Source: Christensenella sp. UBA1750
GTDB taxonomy: Bacteria > Bacillota > Clostridia > Christensenellales > UBA1750
DNA: 36,000 nucleotides
Direction: 5' to 3'
NCBI GenBank assembly: GCA_002315655.1
Contig: DCHO01000020.1
Location: 1-36,000, forward strand
Shown: positions 15,893 through 21,585 of the stretch, in pieces
Layout of the letters: each line of letters begins with the position of its first letter
Position numbering within the stretch: the stretch's first letter is position 1
Made by a program: the position numbers and the translations under genes
The notes under the pieces: generated by a model
The model's input: only the letters and a program-made list of their open reading frames with translations
Database searches by the model: none
What the model was told of the DNA's origin: nothing

Positions 15893-16978
15893 CTATTTCT
15901 CAAGGTCGATGAGCCACATGATGGTGTTGGTGCGGTTCTCCCAGTAAGCATGGGAGGTCTGAATCATGAACCGCTCGGGCTTGCCGGGGCGGTGGATGGT
16001 CACATTGTTAGAATACGCCCCCGCGCCCTGCGTGGCATAGCGCATGATTGTGCCCTCGTCCCAGTTCATCCCGTCCTCGGAAAAGTAAATGACGAAATGG
16101 CTGGAATCCCTGCCGAAGCAGCCGGTGCGCCCGTGGCAGATCCATGTGCCGTCAAACTGCTTGATCTGGGGATTGCGAATTTTCTTGGCAAAGAAGCAGC
16201 GGCGGTTGTCCGTCCAGGTGAAGCCGTCGTCGTAGCTTACGACATATTTCAGATTGAACTCGTCCCGCTCGTCGTAAACGTAGGCGATCAGCGAACCGTC
16301 CTCGCGGAAGGCCATGGTGCCGTAATAGCAGTAAATGGTGCTCTGGAAGTTGAGGATAGAGCGCTCCTCGAAGGACGCGCCGCCGTTGTGGCTGACGAAC
16401 AGCTTGTAGGGATGCTCCTGCAAATGCGCGATTCCGGGCAGCTCGGCGTTGGCGAGGAACAGAAGGTAGATGGTGCCATCTTTATACAGAACATCGTACA
16501 CGCGCCCCGCCTCGTGGACCAGCAGCTCGTCCTTGCTCCATGTGCGCCCTTCGTCGTCGGAATAGGCAATGCGCGGCTCAAAGTAAGGCTCCCAGATGTG
16601 CCCGTCCGTCACCATGTCGCAGGTCAAATAGAACAGAAGGATGCGCCCGGTGTCGGTGCAAACGGCCTTTTCAATCATCATGGTGCGGCCGATGTGCTGA
16701 TCGAACAGCGCCTTGGAGTTGGGCTCGATGACAGCCTCCGACCAGGTATCGCCGCCGTCCTCGGAACGCTTGTATTCCATCCAGCCAAAGCCGGAGTGCC
16801 CCTTCATGCGCTTGTCCTCATCGGAGCAGTTGGGGTAGAAGGCCAGCACTTTGCCCGGGGCGTATTCCACAAGGGCGTGCCCCATGTGGCCGGAGCGGTG
16901 GTTGGGTTCGTGGTTGGCAAAGAGGATGCCGTCGTTGGGCAGCCCGTCGGGAATTACATGAAAACGGGAAGGAATCAT
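15893..16978 (-). CDS. sialidase-like Asp-box beta-propeller protein (BNR family), cytosolic
   Basis: A 361-residue protein with five Asp boxes spaced as in six-bladed sialidase propellers: SEDGGDTW (72-79), SDDEGRTW (140-147), SHNGGASF (196-203, degenerate), SYDDGFTW (248-255) and SEDGMNW (300-306). No signal peptide or membrane anchor is seen, so it should be cytoplasmic. It is probably an exo-glycosidase or sugar-modifying enzyme of the BNR_2 type rather than a secreted sialidase. It has an ATG start with AAGGAG 7 nt upstream. It heads the aldolase-kinase cassette, and no sugar transporter gene is nearby. Confidence 0.8.
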   Translation of the reverse strand: MIPSRFHVIPDGLPNDGILFANHEPNHRSGHMGHALVEYAPGKVLAFYPNCSDEDKRMKGHSGFGWMEYKRSEDGGDTWSEAVIEPNSKALFDQHIGRTMMIEKAVCTDTGRILLFYLTCDMVTDGHIWEPYFEPRIAYSDDEGRTWSKDELLVHEAGRVYDVLYKDGTIYLLFLANAELPGIAHLQEHPYKLFVSHNGGASFEERSILNFQSTIYCYYGTMAFREDGSLIAYVYDERDEFNLKYVVSYDDGFTWTDNRRCFFAKKIRNPQIKQFDGTWICHGRTGCFGRDSSHFVIYFSEDGMNWDEGTIMRYATQGAGAYSNNVTIHRPGKPERFMIQTSHAYWENRTNTIMWLIDLEK

Positions 16979-16993
16979 GGGTGTCTCCTTTTT

Positions 16994-17275
16994 TTATTTA
17001 CTGAATGAATCACTATGCGTTCCTGTTCGCATTAAGCCAAGAATCAATCTGTCTTCGCAAATTCGATAGATCAACAACCAATCCGGCTGAATATGGCACT
17101 CCCGATAACCAAGATAATTCCCGATTAAGGGATGATCATGGTATAGATCGGGAAGCGATTCACCATCTGCCAGAAGTTCGACGACTTCTTGAAGAAGGGC
17201 GGTGTTTTTTCCCCTCTTTTTGATGCTTTTGTAGTCCTTCTTAAACTTTGAAGATAACTCAATCGTATACTTCAT
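16994..17275 (-). CDS. YafQ-family mRNA interferase toxin
   Basis: A 93-residue RelE-superfamily toxin closely following YafQ: KFKKDYKSIKKR at the N-terminus, then LYHDHPLIGNYLGYRECHIQPDWLLIY and the C-terminal RTGTHSDSF. The catalytic residues known in E. coli YafQ (His50, His63, Asp67, His87) have matches at His48, His61, Asp65 and His87, so it should be an active ribosome-dependent endoribonuclease. Its ATG overlaps the antitoxin stop. It ends only 15 nt before the Asp-box protein gene on the same strand. Confidence 0.93.
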   Translation of the reverse strand: MKYTIELSSKFKKDYKSIKKRGKNTALLQEVVELLADGESLPDLYHDHPLIGNYLGYRECHIQPDWLLIYRICEDRLILGLMRTGTHSDSFSK

Positions 17276-17547
17276 GCGTCTAAGTCCTGAAAGAGTTCTT
17301 TTGTACTGGTGTACTTTTTCGTTTGGATTTTGCCGGATATAATGTCTTCCATTTCCTGCATTGCCGCCAGCGTTTCTGCATTCGGAACATCCGTTGCAAT
17401 CTCAAAGGGAATTCTCCCCTGCCTAACGACCTGTCGCAAAAACATGGTAATGGCTGTGGTTGTGTTCAAACCCATATCCTTAAACATTAGGTCAGCCTGT
17501 TTTTTCAAATCCGCATCCATGCGAATACTCATGTTTACTGTAGACAT
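17272..17547 (-). CDS. RelB/DinJ-family antitoxin
   Basis: A 91-residue antitoxin. The N-terminal ribbon-helix-helix domain (VNMSIRMDADLKKQADLMFKD, residues 4-24, then TTTAITMFLRQVV) binds DNA. The C-terminal part (residues 55-91, ending in ELFQDLDA) should wrap the toxin. It is the first gene of the pair, preceded by GGAGGG and overlapping the toxin by 4 nt. Autorepression through the direct repeats at its promoter is likely. Confidence 0.92.
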   Translation of the reverse strand: MSTVNMSIRMDADLKKQADLMFKDMGLNTTTAITMFLRQVVRQGRIPFEIATDVPNAETLAAMQEMEDIISGKIQTKKYTSTKELFQDLDA

Positions 17548-17576
17548 ATCGTTTCCCTCCTTTATAAACTAACAAT

Positions 17577-17605
17577 AGCATACCGCATTGCACATACATT
17601 GTCAA
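17577..17605 (-). promoter_or_regulatory. toxin-antitoxin promoter
   Basis: On the minus strand, a perfect -35 TTGACA (17600-17605) and -10 TATGCT (17577-17582) with a 17-bp spacer, 30 bp before the antitoxin ATG. Confidence 0.8.
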
Positions 17606-17621
17606 TACATTACATTGTCAA
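17595..17621. repeat. 11-bp direct repeats at the TA promoter (operator candidate)
   Basis: tacattgtcaa occurs at 17595-17605 and again at 17611-17621, a 16-bp period. The proximal copy contains the -35 hexamer, so an RHH antitoxin bound to both copies would occlude the promoter. Confidence 0.65.
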
Positions 17622-17652
17622 CGCCCGTAAACATTAACTTCTACATTTTCTA

Positions 17653-17682
17653 TTGGACAAATACAATGATTCCGTGTAAAAT
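17653..17682 (+). promoter_or_regulatory. promoter of the manA gene cluster
   Basis: -35 TTGGAC (17653-17658) and -10 TAAAAT (17677-17682) with an 18-bp spacer, 35 bp upstream of the manA ATG. It diverges from the TA promoter. Confidence 0.6.
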
Positions 17683-17717
17683 ATAAGTGAAGAGACACGG
17701 AAAGCGAGGACGAAATC

Positions 17718-18614
17718 ATGCTGGTGCTGTCAACGCTATGCAAAACGACCATCTGGGGCGGAACCCGCCTGCAGCCCTTCGGCGCGGATGCGGACAACCC
17801 TTCCGTGGGTTCTCTCTATACCGTGGCGGGAAATGAGGACATGACCTGCACCGTTCTGAACGGGCAGTTTGCCGGACAGACGCTCTATCAGGTTTACCGC
17901 GACCACCGGGAGCTGTTCGGCTACGACAAATACGAGCCTTTCCCGCTGCTCATCGGCCTTGTGGATGCCAGTGACGACCTTTCCATCCAGCTCCATCCCT
18001 CGGACGAATACGCAAAGCAGCACGAAAACGCACCCTTCGGCAAGACCGAAAGCTGGATTTTTCTGGAAGCCCCCGCTTCCGGCGCGATCGTCAACGGCTG
18101 CAAGTGCGCAAGCCTTTCCGAATTGGAGGAAAAGATCGAAAAGGGCAAGTGGAATGAGGTCTACGACCATCTGCCGGTTCAGCAAAACGACTATGTTTTT
18201 GTTGAGACCGGCACGCTGCACGCGCTGTGCGCAGGGTCGCTGGTGTATGAAATTCAGCAGTCCACTGATGTGACCTACCGCTTTTACGACTATGACCGCG
18301 TGGGCAAGGACGGGAAAAAGCGCCCCCTGCAACTGGAAAAAGCGCTGGAAAACGTAAATGTCGCGGGCAAATCCGCGTCCGTGCCCTGCGAGATGGGAAA
18401 AGTCTTTACGCATCCCTACTATTCCGTGCAGAGGAACGCATTTTCCGGCAGCTTCACCAACGAAAGGGACACCTTTGCGACCTTCACCCTGCTGTCCGGG
18501 GAAATGCGTGCAGACGGTCTGACCGTTTCTCCCGGCACCTCGCTCATCCTTTTCCCCCATGAAACCGTAACCTTTGGCGGCGCGGTGAACGCCGTAGTCG
18601 CCTATCCTCAATAA
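17718..18614 (+). CDS. manA: mannose-6-phosphate isomerase, class I (short form)
   Basis: Interconverts mannose-6-phosphate and fructose-6-phosphate. The protein has 298 residues, typical of the short Firmicutes type. The N-terminal motif is KTTIWGGTRL. All four zinc ligands are visible: Gln91 and His93 (IQLHPSDEYA), Glu111 (KTESWIFL) and His168 (ETGTLHALC). The substrate-site arginine is probably in STDVTYRFYDYDR. It has an ATG start with GAGGA about 10 nt upstream. It opens the plus-strand run manA - tautomerase - GNAT. Confidence 0.95.
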   Translation: MLVLSTLCKTTIWGGTRLQPFGADADNPSVGSLYTVAGNEDMTCTVLNGQFAGQTLYQVYRDHRELFGYDKYEPFPLLIGLVDASDDLSIQLHPSDEYAKQHENAPFGKTESWIFLEAPASGAIVNGCKCASLSELEEKIEKGKWNEVYDHLPVQQNDYVFVETGTLHALCAGSLVYEIQQSTDVTYRFYDYDRVGKDGKKRPLQLEKALENVNVAGKSASVPCEMGKVFTHPYYSVQRNAFSGSFTNERDTFATFTLLSGEMRADGLTVSPGTSLILFPHETVTFGGAVNAVVAYPQ

Positions 18615-18635
18615 AGTCAAAGGAGAACAGAACAA

Positions 18636-18980
18636 ATGCCTTATCTGCACATCAAGATCGGCAAGAACCCCACCGAAGCGGAGCTTACCGCCCTGCGCGT
18701 CGCCTGCGAAAACAACATTTCCATTCTGCCCACCAAGACCCGCGACAACTGCATGATCCACTTAGAGCCCGGCTGCCAAATGTTCATGCGCGGCAAGCCC
18801 GAGGAATGCGTCTTTGTGGAGTTGCGGCTTTATAAGGCTTCCCCGGCGGACAAGGAGCAGGAGTTTACCGTTGCGCTGTCCAAGGCCATTCAGGAAACGA
18901 TTCATGTGGAGAAGCAGAACATCTACATGAACATTCTCGAATTGGAGCACTGGATCGGCGGAGACGGCACCATCAAATAG
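18636..18980 (+). CDS. MIF/tautomerase-superfamily protein
   Basis: A 114-residue protein with the tautomerase hallmark: Pro directly after the initiator Met (MPYLHIKIG), which would become the N-terminal catalytic base. The size and the alternating beta-alpha-beta pattern fit the MIF/phenylpyruvate tautomerase branch. The substrate is unknown. AAAGGAG lies 10 nt before the ATG. It starts 21 nt after manA, so co-transcription is likely. Confidence 0.72.
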   Translation: MPYLHIKIGKNPTEAELTALRVACENNISILPTKTRDNCMIHLEPGCQMFMRGKPEECVFVELRLYKASPADKEQEFTVALSKAIQETIHVEKQNIYMNILELEHWIGGDGTIK

Positions 18981-19008
18981 AAAAATATCGAATAAGGAGC
19001 ATAACACC

Positions 19009-19506
19009 ATGATTTTAGAAGGAAAAACCATTGATCTTCGTCCCTTAGAAGTGAAGGACGCGGAAGCCCTGCTTGCTTTCTGCAAGGAACCCGGCATCGT
19101 GCGCTACAACCCCTTCTGGGCGGACAGGGACACCGTGGAGGACTACGCCAAGCTCATCGGGGAGACAAAGGACGCTTACGCCATCGTGCTCAAAGGGCAG
19201 GACAAGCCCATCGGCGTGGTGGGTTACGAACCCAATGTCGATCTCAACGAGACCGCGCTGTACTTCTTCCTCTCCGATGCCTACAAGGGCATGGGCTACA
19301 CCAAGGAAGCCGTCGCGCTGCTGTCCGACTGGTGCTTAAAAGAGACCGACAACAAGTACCTGATTCTGGTCGTGCCCGCCTCCCACGCCTCCGAAGGGCG
19401 CATGGCGGAAAAGTGCGGCTTCATGCTCTACGAAAAGCGCACGACCATCGGGCACAATCTGGCGGGACTTTCCGAAGATACCTATTACTATTACAGAAAG
19501 TTTTAA
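19009..19506 (+). CDS. GNAT-family N-acetyltransferase (RimJ/RimL-like)
   Basis: A 165-residue acetyl-CoA-dependent acyltransferase. The N-terminus ILEGKTIDLRPLEVKDAEAL is the typical RimJ/RimL opening. Acetyl-CoA motif A is seen as ALYFFLSDAYKGMGYTKEAVALL, and the C-terminal EGRMAEKCGFMLYEK is the usual GNAT end. The acceptor (protein N-terminus, antibiotic or small molecule) cannot be told. It has AAGGAG upstream of the ATG and follows the tautomerase gene by 28 nt. Its TAA overlaps the ATG of a five-codon mini-ORF in front of the CatA-like gene. Confidence 0.88.
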   Translation: MILEGKTIDLRPLEVKDAEALLAFCKEPGIVRYNPFWADRDTVEDYAKLIGETKDAYAIVLKGQDKPIGVVGYEPNVDLNETALYFFLSDAYKGMGYTKEAVALLSDWCLKETDNKYLILVVPASHASEGRMAEKCGFMLYEKRTTIGHNLAGLSEDTYYYYRKF

Positions 19507-19523
19507 TGCTCTACGATAAGTAG
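19506..19523 (+). other. five-codon mini-ORF upstream of the CatA-like gene (leader-peptide candidate)
   Basis: ATG CTC TAC GAT AAG TAG encodes MLYDK. Its ATG overlaps the GNAT stop (TAATG), so it could be translated by re-initiation. It ends 12 nt before a perfect hairpin that contains the next gene's ribosome site. This is suggestive of an attenuator leader but unproven. Confidence 0.35.
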
Positions 19524-19535
19524 GTTGCAAAACTC

Positions 19536-19578
19536 AATCACCTTCCTTTATGCTGAACCGTAAAGGAAGGTGATTTTT
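19536..19578 (+). promoter_or_regulatory. 15-bp perfect hairpin plus T5: terminator/attenuator burying the catA ribosome site
   Basis: Left arm AATCACCTTCCTTTA (19536-19550) and right arm TAAAGGAAGGTGATT (19561-19575) are perfectly complementary around a 10-nt loop. Five Ts follow (19574-19578). The GTG start of the CatA-like gene is the next base, and its AAGGAAGG ribosome site (19563-19570) lies wholly in the right arm. The hairpin can both terminate transcription after the GNAT gene and block translation of the CatA-like gene. Confidence 0.8.
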
Positions 19579-20229
19579 GTGTTCCACGAAATCGACATGA
19601 CAAGCTGGCCGCGGGCGCAGGTGTTCGGGTATTTTTCCCGCATGGCACCGACGGGCTACTCCCTTTCGGTGCGGGTGGATGTGACGCACCTGCTGAAAGT
19701 CAAAGCAGAGCAGGCCTTTCACTTTTTCCCGGCGTATCTGTGGCTGGTGACGAAGAACTTATGTAAGCAGAAAGAGTTCACCACGGCGGTCAAGGACGGG
19801 AAAGTGGGCTACTATGATACCTTAACGCCCTTTTACGCCCAGTTTCACGAGGACACCCACACCTTTTCGATGATGTGGACGGAATATAAGGCGGATTTCC
19901 GCGCATTTGAGGCGGATTATCTCGAAAATCAGGCAAAATTCGGGGACAATCACGGCTTTCTGTGCCAACCGGGAACGCCGCCGGAGAACGCCTACACCGT
20001 CTCCTGCATCCCCTGGCTGGACTTTGCGCATTTCGCCGTCCATTCCTACGAAAAGCAGCCCTATTTCTTCCCCTCCGTGGAGGCGGGAAGCATCACCAAG
20101 GAAGCAGACGGGCGCAGCACCATGGCACTGTCCCTGACCTGCCACCACGCCGCAACGGACGGGTATCATGTCAAGGTCTTTCTGGACGACCTGCAATGCG
20201 ACATGAATGAATTTGAGAAATTCGTATAA
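19579..20229 (+). CDS. CatA-like O-acetyltransferase (chloramphenicol acetyltransferase family)
   Basis: A 216-residue trimeric-CAT-family acetyltransferase, the normal length. The active-site block LTCHHAATDGYHVKVFLDDL carries the HHxxxDG motif, with catalytic His190 and structural Asp194. Upstream blocks FHFFPAYLWLVTK, AVKDGKVGYYDTLTP, FHEDTHTFSMMW and TVSCIPWLDF follow CAT in order. All key residues remain, so it is probably active, though the natural acceptor need not be chloramphenicol. The GTG at 19579 is chosen because AAGGAAGG lies 8 nt upstream; an in-frame GTG at 19570 would overlap that site. Confidence 0.88.
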   Translation: MFHEIDMTSWPRAQVFGYFSRMAPTGYSLSVRVDVTHLLKVKAEQAFHFFPAYLWLVTKNLCKQKEFTTAVKDGKVGYYDTLTPFYAQFHEDTHTFSMMWTEYKADFRAFEADYLENQAKFGDNHGFLCQPGTPPENAYTVSCIPWLDFAHFAVHSYEKQPYFFPSVEAGSITKEADGRSTMALSLTCHHAATDGYHVKVFLDDLQCDMNEFEKFV

Positions 20230-20233
20230 AAGT

Positions 20234-20271
20234 AAGTGAGCCGCCATTCGCTTAGGAATGACTGCTCACTT
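20234..20271 (+). terminator. bidirectional terminator between CatA-like and UroD-like genes
   Basis: AAGTGAGC (20234-20241) pairs with GCTCACTT (20264-20271), and an inner CATTC/GAATG stem extends it. It is flanked by A- and T-rich sequence between convergent genes. Confidence 0.72.
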
Positions 20272-20276
20272 TCACT

Positions 20277-21410
20277 TTATCCGCGCAGAATGGCTTCAAT
20301 CATTTCGTCCCGCGCATCCAACAGACGCTGTTGTTCGTCCTTTTTACATTCCGCACGGAGGAAAACATGGAAGCTGCCGTCCTCCCCGCAGGCGGCGCGG
20401 AGAAGGCTTTCGGAAAGATTCGGCAGACCGTTTCCTGTGGAAACATAGCACTTTTTGTTCCGAATCAGCTCCGGCAGCAGGGTTTCAAAGTCGTAACGCT
20501 CGGGGTTGCCCAGATTGAGGCCAATAACGGTTTCGCCAAACCCGACGACCTCCGGCAGCAGGTGGGGATTGCTGCCGCAGAAGTGGATGTACCCGCCGCC
20601 CAAGCGATTGAGAAGCTGCTCCGTGTAGGGACGCATATATTCCTTAATGTGCGCTTGGGAAAGCAGGGTCGAGGTGTCCTCGCTGATCTTCACGGGCTTA
20701 TCCAGCGGTAGCACAAGGCAGTTGTAGTGCGCCAGATGACCCTTTGGCTGAATGATTTCCAGACATTTGCGGAAGGCGTATTCGTCGCAGTCCACCGCCA
20801 GCTGCAAGGCATGATGCACCAGCTCCGGGTCGTCGTAAAGGTCGTAGAAGAAATCGTCTCCCAGCCAAAGATGCGCCATGTCAATGGGTCCCTGAATGTC
20901 CATGGGATAGACCTCAATGCCGGTGCCCTCCAGCTTCTCCTTCATAAAGCGCATACACTCAAGCCCGAATTTGAACTCCTTAGATTCCTCAATATCGTCC
21001 TTCGTCATGGCCATAAGCCTTTCGGGCTCAATGCGTTCCTGCAGCCAAGGCATTTTGTCCCTGAAAAAGAGCTGTTTGATGCCGCCCAAGAGCGTGCTTA
21101 CGCACCCGCAGCCCACGTTCGCCCGAACGGAGGGCACGCCGTCGCCCTTCGATAAGGCAACGGACAGCGCACTGCGCAGCTCGGAAACGAACATTTTCTC
21201 CACATCATAGTGGATTTCTTCCAGATCATACTGCGGCAGGTAGCGCAAATGCGGGTTATCCTCCGCAGGAAGGCTCAACATGAGCGAGCAGACCCCGGGC
21301 TTTCCCGCCCACTGGTCAAGCTGGCGTTTTGCGGCTGATTCCCTTTCCTTTTTCCTTTCCCGAAGCAGGGGAAGCAGCTCCTCGTCTATATATTTCATTT
21401 CTTCAAGCAT
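20277..21410 (-). CDS. uroporphyrinogen-decarboxylase-superfamily protein (methyltransferase-like)
   Basis: A 377-residue TIM-barrel protein resembling the UroD/MtbA superfamily: VYPMDIQGPIDMAHLWLG in the middle, GGYIHFCGSNPHLLPEVV and GLNLGNPERYDFETLLPEL in the C-terminal half. It lacks the N-terminal PxWxMRQAGRY motif of true heme-pathway UroD, so decarboxylation of uroporphyrinogen is unlikely. Related proteins act in corrinoid methyl transfer or demethylation, and HFCGSNPHL would fit a metal-binding site. No corrinoid protein or other heme genes are nearby. The ATG at 21410 has AAGGAG 8 nt upstream. It is a single gene with a strong promoter. Confidence 0.8.
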   Translation of the reverse strand: MLEEMKYIDEELLPLLRERKKERESAAKRQLDQWAGKPGVCSLMLSLPAEDNPHLRYLPQYDLEEIHYDVEKMFVSELRSALSVALSKGDGVPSVRANVGCGCVSTLLGGIKQLFFRDKMPWLQERIEPERLMAMTKDDIEESKEFKFGLECMRFMKEKLEGTGIEVYPMDIQGPIDMAHLWLGDDFFYDLYDDPELVHHALQLAVDCDEYAFRKCLEIIQPKGHLAHYNCLVLPLDKPVKISEDTSTLLSQAHIKEYMRPYTEQLLNRLGGGYIHFCGSNPHLLPEVVGFGETVIGLNLGNPERYDFETLLPELIRNKKCYVSTGNGLPNLSESLLRAACGEDGSFHVFLRAECKKDEQQRLLDARDEMIEAILRG

Positions 21411-21429
21411 AAGTGTGTCTCCTTGGATT

Positions 21430-21444
21430 GTTAATTCACTTAAC
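21430..21444. promoter_or_regulatory. palindromic operator candidate of the UroD-like gene
   Basis: GTTAA-N5-TTAAC, a perfect 5-bp arm palindrome. It begins directly after the -10 hexamer and covers the transcription start, which suggests a repressor site. Confidence 0.5.
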
Positions 21445-21473
21445 ATTATAGCTGTGGGCGGGTGTCCTGTCAA
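21445..21473 (-). promoter_or_regulatory. consensus promoter of the UroD-like gene
   Basis: TTGACA (21468-21473), 17 bp, TATAAT (21445-21450) on the minus strand: a perfect sigma-A consensus. Confidence 0.93.
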
Positions 21474-21518
21474 CGGTTCAAAAAATCGGATTTTTACGGT
21501 GTGGATGCGGATTTGCTC

Positions 21519-21547
21519 TTGAAGAATGGAAAAGAATTTGATACACT
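21519..21547 (+). promoter_or_regulatory. promoter of the malQ-glgP fusion gene
   Basis: -35 TTGAAG (21519-21524) and -10 TACACT (21542-21547) with a 17-bp spacer, 38 bp before the ATG. Confidence 0.6.
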
Positions 21548-21585
21548 GAACATGAAATCTTAACGATTCGGGAGGATGATTGAAG

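Noticed and set aside
15233..17008. 591-codon open frame on the + strand
   Set aside because: Antisense to the aldolase and Asp-box genes, which have clear family motifs and ribosome sites. Its composition is what high-GC complementary frames produce.
19579..20229. Proven chloramphenicol resistance gene
   Set aside because: The active-site residues are intact, but many CatA-like proteins in gut Clostridia have unknown acceptors. Called only as CatA-like.
20277..21410. Heme-pathway hemE
   Set aside because: It lacks the conserved N-terminal Arg-containing motif of uroporphyrinogen decarboxylase and has no heme genes around it.
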